In this document: positions 24,428 through 35,090 of the stretch, one piece after another
How positions within the stretch are numbered: the first letter of the stretch is position 1
How the letters are laid out: every line of letters begins with the position of its first letter
Assembly (NCBI GenBank): GCA_025934895.1
Contig: JAICWH010000010.1
Location: 1-41,765 of the forward strand
Length of the DNA: 41,765 nucleotides
Source: Nocardioidaceae bacterium
Lineage (GTDB): Bacteria; Actinomycetota; Actinomycetes; Propionibacteriales; Nocardioidaceae
Direction of reading: 5' to 3'
The notes under the pieces: model-generated
Database searches by the model: none
The model's input: the letters and a program-made list of their open reading frames with translations, nothing else
What the model was told of the DNA's origin: nothing
Position numbers and translations under genes: made by a program

Positions 24428-26760
24428 TGCGTCCGCTGCCTGTCCGCGATCCAGTCGTTCGCGCGGCTCAGGACCTGCGGGCAGTCCTGCTCGGTCTCTC
24501 GGCGTGGGCCGGTGGCCTGGCGGCCTTCCATCTGCCCGGCCGGGTGGCGATGGGCGTGTTGGGCGCAGGAGTCCTGGGCCTGGCCGTGCGGGCCCGCACG
24601 GGTGGGACGGTGGTCACCGGAGTGGTCTGCCTCGTTGCCGCCACTGCCGTCGGGTCCGCGGCGGCGGCTCGGGTGGAGGCTGTCCGGAACAGTGCCGTGG
24701 GCGTGCTGGCCGAGCAGCAGGCTGCGGTCACGGTGACCGGCCGGGTCGTCTCGGACCCGGTCGCCCGCACCGGACGGTTCGGTGGCTACACGCTGACCCG
24801 GCTGACCGTCACCGAGGTCGTGGCCCGAGGAATCGGCCACCGGACCGGCGTCCCGCTCCTGGTGATCGGCGACGAGGGCTGGGGCGGGGTGGCCCTGGGC
24901 GCGCGGGTGTCGGTCACCGGACGGCTGGCTCCGGCCGACGGTCCGGACCTGGCAGCGGTCCTCTCGACGGGGCGTGCTCCACGCATCCTGAGCGCTCCGG
25001 GCGAGATGTTCGCCGCTGCCGGTGGGATCCGCGCCGGCATCCGCTCCTCGGTGGCCGGAGCCCCGCCCGATGCTCGCGCCCTGGTCCCGGCGCTGGTGGT
25101 GGGGGACGACCAGCTGATGTCTCCGCAGGTCGTCGCGGACTTCCGAACGTGTGGCCTGACCCACCTCGCTGCGGTCTCGGGCACCAACCTCACCCTGGTG
25201 GTGGGCTTCCTGCTCATCGTGGCCCGCTGGGTGGGGGTCCGCGCCCGGGGGCTGGTGCTCGTGGGGGTGCTCGGGGTCCTCGGATTCGTGCTCCTCGCCC
25301 GGCCCGAGCCCAGCGTGCTGCGGGCAGCGGCCATGGGGTCGGTGGCGCTGCTCGGTCTGGGCTCCCGGGGGCGGGACCAGGGGGTCCGGGCGCTCGGCAT
25401 CGCGATCCTCGTGCTGCTCCTGCTCGATCCCTGGCTGGTGCTGTCTCCCGGGTTCGTGCTGTCCTCGCTGGCAACAGCCGGCATCTTGTTCCTCGGGCCG
25501 CCCTTCCGGGACGCGCTGCAGTCGTGGCTGCCGCGGTGGTCGGCCGAGGCGCTCGCCGTGCCTTTCGCCGCCCAGCTGGCCTGTACTCCTGTGGTGGCGG
25601 CGATCTCGGGCCAGGTGAGCCTCGTCGCGGTCGGCGCCAACTTGGCGGTAGCCGCCGTGGTGGGGCCCGCCACCGTGCTGGGCCTGCTGGGGGGTGTCTC
25701 GATGCTGGTGCTCCCGGTGCTGGGACATGTCTGCGGGTGGGCCGCCGGCATGTGCGCGTCGTGGATCATCACGGTTGCCACGCACCTCGCGAGGCTGCCG
25801 ACCGCCGCGGTGGACTGGTCCACGGGTGTCGTCTCGCTGGCGGCCCTGGCGTTGACCTGCCTGGCGGTGGGTCTGGTCGCCTCTCGGGTGTTCCGGCAGG
25901 CTCGCTGGTCGCTCGCCGTCGCGGGGCTCCTCGTGGTGGTGATGATCCGGCCCTTGCCGTCGCCGGGCTGGCCGCCCCGTGGCTGGGTGCTGGTTGCGTG
26001 TGACGTCGGCCAGGGCGACGGGTTGGTGCTGAACGCCGGGAAGGCCCGCGCGGTCGTGGTGGACACCGGCCCGGACCCGGAGGCGATGGACCGGTGCCTG
26101 CTCCGGCTCGGCGTGCGGACGTTGCCGGTCGTCGTCCTCACCCACTTCCACGCCGACCACATCGACGGCCTGCCGGCCGTGCTGCGCGGTCGGCGGGCCG
26201 GGGAGATCGACGTCACCGCCATCCCAGATCCGGCGTCGGGAGCGCGAGAGGTGCATCAGTGGGCGGCGGCGGCCCGGGTCCCGGTGCGGGTGCCCCCCTA
26301 TGGCGAGGTCAGGCGCGTGGGCGCGCTGACGTGGCAGGTCGTGGGGCCGGTGCGCGCGACGGCCGACGCGCGCAGCGAGGCGGAAGAGGGCTCGGTCGCC
26401 AACAACGCCAGCCTGGTGCTGCTGGTCGAGGTCGGCGGTGTGCGGCTGCTGTTGAGCGGCGACATGGAGCCCGAGGCTCAGGACGCCCTGGCGCGCTCCC
26501 TGCCGGGGCTGCAGGTGGATGTCCTCAAGGTGCCCCACCACGGCAGCCGCTACCAGGACCCGGCCCTGATCACCGGTCTCGGTGCCCGGCTGGCGGTCGT
26601 CTCGGTGGGGGTCGACAACGACTACGGCCACCCGGCGGCGTCGACACTGCGGCTGCTGCGACGTGCGGGCATGAAGGTCGAGCGCACCGACGAGGACGGG
26701 GACGTCGCCGTCACCGTGCAGGACGGCCGGCTGGGGGTGCGGGACCGAGGCGGTCCATGA
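24427..26760 (+). CDS. comEC: ComEC/Rec2 competence channel
   Basis: Inner-membrane channel for single-stranded DNA, 777 residues. N-terminal DUF4131-type region with helices, central Competence domain (about 230-500; GTNLTLVVGFLLIV, LATAGILFLGPPFRDAL), and a C-terminal metallo-beta-lactamase-like domain with H573-x-H575-x-D577-H578 (THFHADHIDG) and LKVPHHGSRY, possibly the nuclease for the non-transferred strand. ATG at 24427 overlaps the comEA stop (TGATG). The usual follower holA is displaced by a convergent kinase gene. Confidence 0.94.
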   Translation: MRPLPVRDPVVRAAQDLRAVLLGLSAWAGGLAAFHLPGRVAMGVLGAGVLGLAVRARTGGTVVTGVVCLVAATAVGSAAAARVEAVRNSAVGVLAEQQAAVTVTGRVVSDPVARTGRFGGYTLTRLTVTEVVARGIGHRTGVPLLVIGDEGWGGVALGARVSVTGRLAPADGPDLAAVLSTGRAPRILSAPGEMFAAAGGIRAGIRSSVAGAPPDARALVPALVVGDDQLMSPQVVADFRTCGLTHLAAVSGTNLTLVVGFLLIVARWVGVRARGLVLVGVLGVLGFVLLARPEPSVLRAAAMGSVALLGLGSRGRDQGVRALGIAILVLLLLDPWLVLSPGFVLSSLATAGILFLGPPFRDALQSWLPRWSAEALAVPFAAQLACTPVVAAISGQVSLVAVGANLAVAAVVGPATVLGLLGGVSMLVLPVLGHVCGWAAGMCASWIITVATHLARLPTAAVDWSTGVVSLAALALTCLAVGLVASRVFRQARWSLAVAGLLVVVMIRPLPSPGWPPRGWVLVACDVGQGDGLVLNAGKARAVVVDTGPDPEAMDRCLLRLGVRTLPVVVLTHFHADHIDGLPAVLRGRRAGEIDVTAIPDPASGAREVHQWAAAARVPVRVPPYGEVRRVGALTWQVVGPVRATADARSEAEEGSVANNASLVLLVEVGGVRLLLSGDMEPEAQDALARSLPGLQVDVLKVPHHGSRYQDPALITGLGARLAVVSVGVDNDYGHPAASTLRLLRRAGMKVERTDEDGDVAVTVQDGRLGVRDRGGP

Positions 26761-26803
26761 GTCACAGCCCGGCCGGCTCGGCATGGCGGGACCGAGACGG
26801 TCC
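26741..26803. repeat. Duplicated GGGACCGAGRCGGTCC hairpins at the comEC/kinase junction
   Basis: GGGACCGAGGCGGTCC (26741-26756) inside the last comEC codons and GGGACCGAGACGGTCC (26788-26803) in the gap. Each can fold (GGACC/GGTCC, 5-nt loop). The second lies between two convergent stops and may terminate both genes. Confidence 0.6.
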
Positions 26804-26808
26804 GGCAG

Positions 26809-28605
26809 TCACTGGCTCACGGTGTGTGAGCTGAGCACGTCGTCGCTGTCGATCAGGTATCTGCTGTTCAACCGCACCAGGTCCAGGCGTTGCCTCTCCA
26901 CCACGATGCGCCCGTCGGCGTAGTGGTAGCGGACCGTGGCGTCGACCGTGTCACCTGCACTCGAGCCGCCCGAGCCGCCCGAGCCGCCCGAGCCACCCGA
27001 GGCGGTGACGTCGCTGACCCGGGCCGAGTCGATGGCACCCCAGAACCGGTCGTAGGAGGACCGTCCTACGGACTGCTCGTGGCTGCCCAGCTGGGCCCAG
27101 CCGGCGTCGGTGCCGGCGACCTTGAAGTAGTCGTGCAGGAACGCGGCCTTGGCCGCCAGGCTCCCGGACCTGGTCCCCCGGCCGGTGGCGGACGGCCCGG
27201 TACTGGCGGACGGGCGGGTACCGGCGGACGGGCCGGTGGACGTGGACGGGCTCCGAGTGGCGGAGGGCGACCCGCTCGACGGGGTGCGGGGGCTGCTGGA
27301 GGCCGTCGCCCGATCACCGCTCGACCGCTGCGGGTCGGAGCCCCCGCGCGTGAGCGCGAAGAGAACTCCTGCGGCGACGAGCACCAGGGCGAGGACCGCG
27401 AGAACGGCAGATCCGGCGCGCTTGGCTCCCGGTGAGGTCGGCCGAGCAGCCGCTCCCGGCCCGCCGGACCCCTCCAGCCCGCCAGCTGCCTTCGGCCCGC
27501 CGGGCCCCTCCGGCCCACCGGACCGGGCGCCTTCGGAGCGGGCCGACCGTCCGAGACCGGGCTGCGCTGCCCCGCTGCCACCCGTGCCAGCTGGTCCGGC
27601 TCCGGGCGTGTCCTGGAAGCCGCCGCCCTCGCCGGCCCCCTGGGTCCATCCCTCGGAGCCGGGCCCCGTCTGAGCCGGAGGCGGCGAGGACAGGACCGGA
27701 CCTGCTGCTCCTCGGGTCGCGGGGACCCCGGCGGTAGCCCCGGCCGGCCAGGACCCGTCCCTGCTGAACGCCCGCGTCTGCTGCAGCGTGTGCTGTCTTC
27801 GGTGCGCGTCGGCCAGCCGGTGCAGGGCGTGGGCGGCGTCCTCCATCGACCACCTGGAGGCGGGGTCGCGGTCCAACATCCGCAGCAGCGCAGGCTCCAA
27901 CCAGCTCGCGCGACTGGGCGCGGGCGGCTGCCGACTGACGATCTCGTGCAGCACGGCGATCGGGTTCTCCCGGGCCCGGTACGGCGGCCGCCCCTCCACC
28001 GCGGCGTACAAGGTGGCGCCCAGCGCCCACACGTCTGAGGCCGGAGTGGGTGCGTCGCCCCGAGCCAGCTCGGGTGAGAAGTAGGACGGAGTGCCGGTCA
28101 CCAGGCCGGACTGGGTCAGTGCGGGGTCGCCCGCGGACCGGGCGATGCCGAAGTCGCTGATCTTGGCCACGCCATCCTCGCGCACCAGCACGTTGCCCGG
28201 CTTCACGTCGCGGTGCATCGTCCCGGCTGCATGCGCGGCCGCAAGGCCGTCCGCCACCTGGGCGCCGATGTCGGCGACGTGCGCGGGGTCCAGCGCGCCT
28301 TCCTGGGAGACCAGGTCGGCCAGCGACCGGGACGGCACGTACTCCATCACCAACCAGATCGCGTCCTGCTCCTCGACCACGTCGAACACCGTGACCACGT
28401 TGCGGTGGCTCAGCGCGGCGGAGGACCGGGCCTCCCGCAGTGCCCGAGCCGAGTCCGTGACCGACTCACCCGGCAGCAGCCCCACCTGCTTGACCGCGAC
28501 GTCCCGCAGCAGCATCTCGTCACGGCACAGCCAGACGGTGCCCATACCGCCCCGCCCGACAGCAGGACCCACGCGGTAGCGGCCGCCGATCAGCTCGGGG
28601 TGCAT
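26809..28605 (-). CDS. Membrane Ser/Thr protein kinase (Pkn-type)
   Basis: Hanks-type kinase, 598 residues. G-loop GRGGMG (17-22), VAVK (K39), catalytic HRDVKPGN (131-138, D133), DFG (151-153), SPE at 177-179. Activation loop Thr/Ser in ALTQSGLVTGTPSY. A Pro/Gly/Ser-rich linker (280-398), one membrane helix (399-419), then a Ser/Thr/Pro-rich stalk and about 110-residue extracytoplasmic domain with a GGSGGSGGSGGSS linker (537-549). There are no PASTA repeats, so the sensed ligand differs from PknB. ATG at 28605 follows AGAGGAGG. Inserted in opposite orientation between comEC and holA. Confidence 0.93.
   Translation of the reverse strand: MHPELIGGRYRVGPAVGRGGMGTVWLCRDEMLLRDVAVKQVGLLPGESVTDSARALREARSSAALSHRNVVTVFDVVEEQDAIWLVMEYVPSRSLADLVSQEGALDPAHVADIGAQVADGLAAAHAAGTMHRDVKPGNVLVREDGVAKISDFGIARSAGDPALTQSGLVTGTPSYFSPELARGDAPTPASDVWALGATLYAAVEGRPPYRARENPIAVLHEIVSRQPPAPSRASWLEPALLRMLDRDPASRWSMEDAAHALHRLADAHRRQHTLQQTRAFSRDGSWPAGATAGVPATRGAAGPVLSSPPPAQTGPGSEGWTQGAGEGGGFQDTPGAGPAGTGGSGAAQPGLGRSARSEGARSGGPEGPGGPKAAGGLEGSGGPGAAARPTSPGAKRAGSAVLAVLALVLVAAGVLFALTRGGSDPQRSSGDRATASSSPRTPSSGSPSATRSPSTSTGPSAGTRPSASTGPSATGRGTRSGSLAAKAAFLHDYFKVAGTDAGWAQLGSHEQSVGRSSYDRFWGAIDSARVSDVTASGGSGGSGGSGGSSAGDTVDATVRYHYADGRIVVERQRLDLVRLNSRYLIDSDDVLSSHTVSQ
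26963..27001 (-). repeat. 9-bp tandem repeat encoding Gly-Gly-Ser linker
   Basis: GAGCCGCCC iterated about four times (on + strand), encoding the GGS repeats in the kinase's extracytoplasmic domain; frame-preserving. Confidence 0.8.
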
Positions 28606-28807
28606 CGGGCCTCCTCTCCGGGCAGTGGATGTCCGCGGGACGTACCCACCAGCCGCCCGGCCACGCCGGGCAGCCGCGGACGGACCCGCCGGCGGCCGAC
28701 AGGAGCCGGTGGGAAGCCGGCAGCGACCGGGCAGCACCCGGTACCACCACGGCAGCCGCTCGCACCGGTCCGGCCCGGGGGTGGGCTGTGGCAGGCTGAG
28801 CCACACC

Positions 28808-29788
28808 ATGGCGTCCCCGCAGTCCTCCGACATCCTCGGCCGCGTCACCCTGGTCACCGGACCCGAGGAGCTGCTCAACCAGCGCACCGTCGATGCCGCC
28901 ATCGCGGCCGTGCGTGCACTGGACCCCGAGTCCGAGGTCAGCGAGACCACGGCCGGGGAGCTCAGCATGGCGGCCCTCGGTGACCTGTCCGCGCCCTCCC
29001 TCTTCTCCTCGATCAGGTGCGTGGTCGTCGCTCGCCTCGAGGACCTGCCGGAGGACGTTCACGACGGGCTCGTGGGGTACGCCAGCGAGCCGTCCTCGGA
29101 CATCGGTCTGATCCTGGTGCACTCGGGGGGCCAGAAGGGCAGCGGTCTGCTGACCAGGCTGCGCAGGCTCCCGACGCTCACCGAGGTGAAGTCCGCGAGC
29201 CTGAGGCCGTCGGAGTACTCCGGTTTCGTGTCCCGGGAGGTCCGCAGCCATGGCGGCCGAATCGCCGAGGACGCAGCCGACCTGCTGGTCCAGGCCGTCG
29301 GTCAGGACCTGCGAGCGCTCGCCGGGGCGGCCCAGCAGCTCACGAGTGACACCCCCGGCGCGCCGCTGACCGCGGCCGTCGTACGCCAGTACTTCGGTGG
29401 GCGAGCGGAGGTCAAGTCGTTCGCCGTCGCGGACGCTGCGCTGGCCGGACGACTGTCGCTGGCGCTCGAGGAGCTGCGTTGGGCCCTGGACAACGGCACA
29501 CCCGCGGTGCTGGTCACGAGTGCGTTCGCGACCGGACTGCGCGGGCTGGCGAAGGTCGCCTCCGCGCCGCGGGGGCTACGAGAGGGTGATCTCGCCCGCG
29601 AGGCAGGGGTGCCGCCCTGGAAGGTCCGCACCCTGCGCGAGCAGGCTCGAGGCTGGGACGAGCGGGGGCTCGCCGCCGCGATCACCGCGGTGGCACGCGC
29701 CGACGCGGACGTCAAGGGAGCCGCTGCCGACGCGGCGTTCTCGCTGGAGCGGATGGTGCTGACGGTCACCGCGGCTCGCGCCCGCTGA
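28808..29788 (+). CDS. holA: DNA polymerase III subunit delta
   Basis: Clamp-loader delta subunit, 326 residues. N-terminal half ILGRVTLVTGPEELLNQRTV (substrate P-loop-like fold), middle LILVHSGGQKGSGLLTRLRRL, then ASLRPSEYSGFVSREVRSHGG, helical C-terminal part with ALAGRLSLALEELRWAL and GVPPWKVRTLREQARGW, all typical of actinobacterial HolA. The ATG at 28808 gives MASPQSSD. CAGGCT lies 10 nt upstream as a possible -10 box. Convergent with rpsT. Confidence 0.93.
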   Translation: MASPQSSDILGRVTLVTGPEELLNQRTVDAAIAAVRALDPESEVSETTAGELSMAALGDLSAPSLFSSIRCVVVARLEDLPEDVHDGLVGYASEPSSDIGLILVHSGGQKGSGLLTRLRRLPTLTEVKSASLRPSEYSGFVSREVRSHGGRIAEDAADLLVQAVGQDLRALAGAAQQLTSDTPGAPLTAAVVRQYFGGRAEVKSFAVADAALAGRLSLALEELRWALDNGTPAVLVTSAFATGLRGLAKVASAPRGLREGDLAREAGVPPWKVRTLREQARGWDERGLAAAITAVARADADVKGAAADAAFSLERMVLTVTAARAR

Positions 29789-29807
29789 CCCGGTCGGCGA
29801 CATGACG

Positions 29808-29840
29808 CAGGCGCCGTCCCCGGCTGGAGTACGGCGCCTG
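29808..29840. terminator. Bidirectional terminator holA/rpsT
   Basis: CAGGCGCCGT (29808-29817) and ACGGCGCCTG (29831-29840), perfect 10-bp stem, 13-nt loop, midway between the two convergent stop codons. Confidence 0.7.
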
Positions 29841-29859
29841 GTCGTGGCGAACGAGCGCG

Positions 29860-30120
29860 TCAGAGGGAGGCGGCGCGCCTGCTGATCGCGGACTTCTTGT
29901 TCGCGGCCTGGTTCTTGTGGATGACGCCGGCCGACGCGGCCTTGTCCAGCTTGCGGCCTGCCGCTGCGGCCAAGGTCCTGGCCTCGTCGGCGTTGCCGGC
30001 CTCCGCCGCCTCGCGGAAGCGGCGGACAGCGGAGCGGAGCGCGGACTTGACCGACTTGTTGCGCTCGTGGGCGGCCGCGCTCTGGCGGTTGCGCTTGATC
30101 TGGGACTTGATGTTCGCCAC
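29860..30120 (-). CDS. rpsT: 30S ribosomal protein S20
   Basis: S20, 86 residues, binds 16S rRNA. GTG start at 30120 ([13 protein letters not shown]), the usual S20 N-terminus; the frame is open upstream to 30351 but that is untranslated. Characteristic [16 protein letters not shown] and [14 protein letters not shown]. Strongly basic. Positioned opposite holA as in related genomes. Confidence 0.96.
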   Translation of the reverse strand: MANIKSQIKRNRQSAAAHERNKSVKSALRSAVRRFREAAEAGNADEARTLAAAAGRKLDKAASAGVIHKNQAANKKSAISRRAASL

Positions 30121-30299
30121 GGGCAGGCCTCGCTCGTCTCGGAAGTTTCGGTGGTCGATGCTGGTCGGGCGTGAAGGAGGGGTCCGGCCCCGACGTACTG
30201 AGAAGATACTGAGGGCGCGCTCGCACCTGGACACGCGACGTCCGACGGTACCAGCGACGCAGCACCGGGCCCAAATCCTCCCATCCGGGGCTCTCCGGC

Positions 30300-31277
30300 T
30301 CAGGTCCAGCCGCGGCGCTGCGCGAGCCAGGCCCAGCTCGCCTCGGCACACCAGTCCTGGTGGCGGCGCAGGAACGGCGAGGTGTGCGGCACCGGCTGGT
30401 CGCGCCGCTCGAGAAAGTAGCCGCAGAGCAGCGCCAGCACGGCGTCGACGTCGCCGGGGTCGACGTCGCGGGTCAACCGACGCCGGGCCAGCACGTCGTC
30501 GGCGTCCAGGCCGTCACCGCAGGCGGTCATCAGCAGGAAGACCGTGTCCAGCCACGCGGCGCCGACCACCGGGAAGTTCCAGTCGCACAGGTAGGCGCCC
30601 GCGTCGGTGAGCACGAAGTTGTCGTCGCGCGCGTCGGTGTGCACCAGGGTTCGACCGGCCGAGGCCTGCGCGAACCGTCCGGCCAGGGCTGCGGCCTCCT
30701 CGAGGTGCGGCCAGCCAGGCGCCGTACGACGGACGTGGTTCCAGCACGCCGGCTCGCCCGCGAACTCCTCGGCGAACGAGCGCAGGGTCATCGGAGGAGG
30801 GGTGAGCCGCTCCGCCAGTGCCTCGAGCGTGTCGAGGCACTGGTCGAGCTGCTCGGGGGTCCACGGCCGGACCGGGTTCGTCCCGTCGACGTACTCCAGC
30901 GCCAGCACCACCCACAGGTCGTCCTCGTGGGACCACAGCAGCTCGGGGACCGCGATACCGGACGGCAGTGCGCGCAGGTTGCGGATCTCCTCGGCGTAGG
31001 CGTCGGCGAACGGTCGCTGCGCCTTGCGACTCGCCGCCTTGAGAAAGATCCGGCGATCGTCGGCGCCGGTCAGGACGCTCGCGCAGCCCGGGGTGTAGCC
31101 CGCTCCCGCGGACCGGGTGCGCACGACGTGCGTACCGAGGCGGCTCTCCACCAGCCGGCGGAGCATCGGCGGCAGCAGCACCCAGTCGAGCCGGCGGGCC
31201 GTGTGGCCGTGGGGGACCGGCTCGACGGTGGAGACGCCCCGCGGGCCGCGGCGGGAAGGCGTCCGATCCTCAGCCAT
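30300..31277 (-). CDS. Phosphotransferase (APH-like) family protein
   Basis: 325 residues, kinase-like fold. Catalytic VHTDARDDN (H213-x-D215-x4-N220) and metal-binding DWNFP after it; nucleotide-binding lysine likely K80 in [11 protein letters not shown]. The N-terminal part has [24 protein letters not shown]. Substrate unknown; the family phosphorylates aminoglycosides, choline, homoserine and others, and chromosomal members are often not resistance genes. I start at the ATG at 31277, with CACAAT 8 nt upstream as a -10-like box. Divergent from lepA. Confidence 0.82.
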   Translation of the reverse strand: MAEDRTPSRRGPRGVSTVEPVPHGHTARRLDWVLLPPMLRRLVESRLGTHVVRTRSAGAGYTPGCASVLTGADDRRIFLKAASRKAQRPFADAYAEEIRNLRALPSGIAVPELLWSHEDDLWVVLALEYVDGTNPVRPWTPEQLDQCLDTLEALAERLTPPPMTLRSFAEEFAGEPACWNHVRRTAPGWPHLEEAAALAGRFAQASAGRTLVHTDARDDNFVLTDAGAYLCDWNFPVVGAAWLDTVFLLMTACGDGLDADDVLARRRLTRDVDPGDVDAVLALLCGYFLERRDQPVPHTSPFLRRHQDWCAEASWAWLAQRRGWT

Positions 31278-31478
31278 AGGCGCCCATTGTGACCGCCCTC
31301 GACGGCCCGCGTCACCCGACATCGGGCTGGCCGGCGTCCGGGTCGGTGACCTCGTGGAGGTGGTCGGCGCGGTCCGGGACCCGTCCGCGACGCCCAGCCC
31401 CGAGAAACCGGACGCCTCGCCGGGGCGGGGGACTGTGGGATGATGGAGGCGACCCCCGCAAGCTACCGAGAGTCATCC

Positions 31479-33356
<1,878 letters not shown>

Positions 33357-33370
33357 CCCGCGCAGGCGCG

Positions 33371-34303
33371 ATGGGCACCTCGTTCGACGTGCCGTCCACC
33401 TTCCTCGCCGACGCGGCTCCCGGCGGCCCGGTCGCCGAGTTCCGGGACCGGCTGCCCGGGCTGGTCCGCGAGGTGGTCGACGACTGGGCGTTGACCTACG
33501 ACGGTCAGCCCCGGCACGGTGGAGCGGCTCTCGTCCTGCCCGTGCGTACGACGGCCGGCCGGCCCGTCGTACTCAAGCTGAGCCTGCCGCACGACGACGC
33601 CCGGCACGAGCACCTCGCGCTGCGGGCCTGGCGGGGCAACGGCACGGTGCAGCTGGTGCGTGCGGACCCACGCCGCTGGGCGCTGCTGCTGGAGCGGCTG
33701 CACGCGACCGAGGACCTCACGTCGGTGTGGGACCTGGAGGCCTGCGAGGTCGTCGCCGGTCTCTACGCACGGTTGCACGTGCCGGCGTTGCCGCAGCTCG
33801 AGCGACTCTCGTCGAACGTCGCCCGTTGGACCGCACGCCTCGCCGCACTGCCGTTCGCCGCTCCCGTGCCGAGGCGGCTCGTCGAGCAGGCCGTGTCCCT
33901 CGGCCGGACACTGGTGGGCGACGAGGCGACCGACGCACGCACCATCCACGGCGACCTGCACTACGAGAACGTGTTGGCCGGCGACCGCGAGCCGTGGCTG
34001 GCCATCGACCCGAAGCCGATGGCCGGCGACCCGCACTACGAGGTGGCGCCGATGCTCTGGAACAGGTGGGAGGAGATGGTGTCCACGGGGGACGTCCGGG
34101 GCGCCATCCGGAGACGCTTCCACACCATCGTCGACATCGCCCTGCTCGACGAGGACCGGGCGCGCGACTGGGTGATCGTGCGTGAGATGCACAACGTGCT
34201 GTGGGCGATCGAGGACGCTGTGCGGCAGAACCGTCGGCTCAGCGCCGAGCACCAGGGGTGGGTCACGAGCGCCGTCGCGATCGCCAAGGCCGTCCAGGGC
34301 TGA
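33371..34303 (+). CDS. Aminoglycoside/hydroxyurea kinase-like protein (APH(6)-type)
   Basis: 310 residues, family of streptomycin 6-phosphotransferase and hydroxyurea kinases. Catalytic IHGDLHYENVL (H193, D195, N200) and AIDPKPMAGD metal motif; nucleotide-binding VVLKLSLPHDDARHEHLALRAW. Starts 14 bp after lepA, so probably in its transcript. Whether it inactivates an antibiotic is unknown; the surrounding core genes argue for a native chromosomal kinase rather than an acquired resistance gene. Confidence 0.85.
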   Translation: MGTSFDVPSTFLADAAPGGPVAEFRDRLPGLVREVVDDWALTYDGQPRHGGAALVLPVRTTAGRPVVLKLSLPHDDARHEHLALRAWRGNGTVQLVRADPRRWALLLERLHATEDLTSVWDLEACEVVAGLYARLHVPALPQLERLSSNVARWTARLAALPFAAPVPRRLVEQAVSLGRTLVGDEATDARTIHGDLHYENVLAGDREPWLAIDPKPMAGDPHYEVAPMLWNRWEEMVSTGDVRGAIRRRFHTIVDIALLDEDRARDWVIVREMHNVLWAIEDAVRQNRRLSAEHQGWVTSAVAIAKAVQG

Positions 34304-34315
34304 GGCCGGGTGGGC

Positions 34316-34321
34316 GACAAT
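34316..34321 (+). promoter_or_regulatory. -10 box for leaderless MOSC gene
   Basis: GACAAT followed by 6 nt and ATG at 34328; supports this start over an in-frame upstream start at 34310. Confidence 0.45.
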
Positions 34322-34327
34322 GACGCC

Positions 34328-34996
34328 ATGGCACACGTGGTCTCCGTCAACGCCGGTCGCATCGTGCCTGCGTCCTGGGCCGGGAGGCCCCAGCAGACCG
34401 CCATCGCGAAGACCCCGGTCAGCGGGCCGGTCACCGTGCGCCGGCTCGGGCTCGAGGGCGACGAGATCGGGGACCCGCGCTTCCACGGCGGGCCGCACAA
34501 GGCCGTCTACGCCTATCCCGAGGAGGACTACGCCTTCTGGGGCGAGCGGCTCGCGCGACCGGTGCCGATCGGCACGTTCGCCGAGAACCTGACCACCCGC
34601 GGCCTCGACGTCAACGCGGCTGTGCTCGGCGAGCACTGGCGGATCGGCTCGGTGCTGCTCTCGCCCGCCGAGGTGCGCACGCCCTGCAACACCTTCCGCA
34701 CGTGGATGGGTCGTCGGGGCTACGACGCGTCGGACTGGATGCGACGGTTCGCCGCCGAGGCGCGCGCCGGCACCTACCTGCGGGTCCTCGAGGAGGGCGT
34801 GCTGCAGACGGGGGACGAGGTTCAAGTCGTGCACCGACCCGACCACGGGGTCACGGTGTCGACGATGTTCCGCGCGTTCACGACCGACCACTCGCTGCTC
34901 CCGGGGCTGCTGGACGTCGAGGGCCTCCCGGACCACGCCTACGCCGCGGCGCGACGATACACGGCTGCGAGCTCGCGGCCCGGCGTACGGCGGTAG
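34328..34996 (+). CDS. MOSC domain protein (YiiM-like)
   Basis: 222 residues. MOSC domain with RRLGLEGDEIGDPRFHGGPHKAVYAYPEEDY and the conserved cysteine in EVRTPCNTF, then the YiiM-type C-terminal three-helix part. Related proteins are molybdenum-cofactor sulfurtransferase-like or reduce N-hydroxylated bases (YiiM detoxifies 6-N-hydroxylaminopurine, from memory). Short separate unit preceding an acyl-CoA synthetase. Confidence 0.85.
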   Translation: MAHVVSVNAGRIVPASWAGRPQQTAIAKTPVSGPVTVRRLGLEGDEIGDPRFHGGPHKAVYAYPEEDYAFWGERLARPVPIGTFAENLTTRGLDVNAAVLGEHWRIGSVLLSPAEVRTPCNTFRTWMGRRGYDASDWMRRFAAEARAGTYLRVLEEGVLQTGDEVQVVHRPDHGVTVSTMFRAFTTDHSLLPGLLDVEGLPDHAYAAARRYTAASSRPGVRR

Positions 34997-35090
34997 CGCG
35001 GCCCGATAGCCTGGCACGGACGTGGCCGGGCGACCGACGTGCAGCCGCGGGGCCCGGCTGACCGGGACGAGGTGGAGGACCAGGAGAGCG

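Noticed and set aside
33371-34303. Acquired antibiotic-resistance gene
   Set aside because: The kinase is in a core cluster next to lepA with matching composition and no mobile-element ends; likely native.
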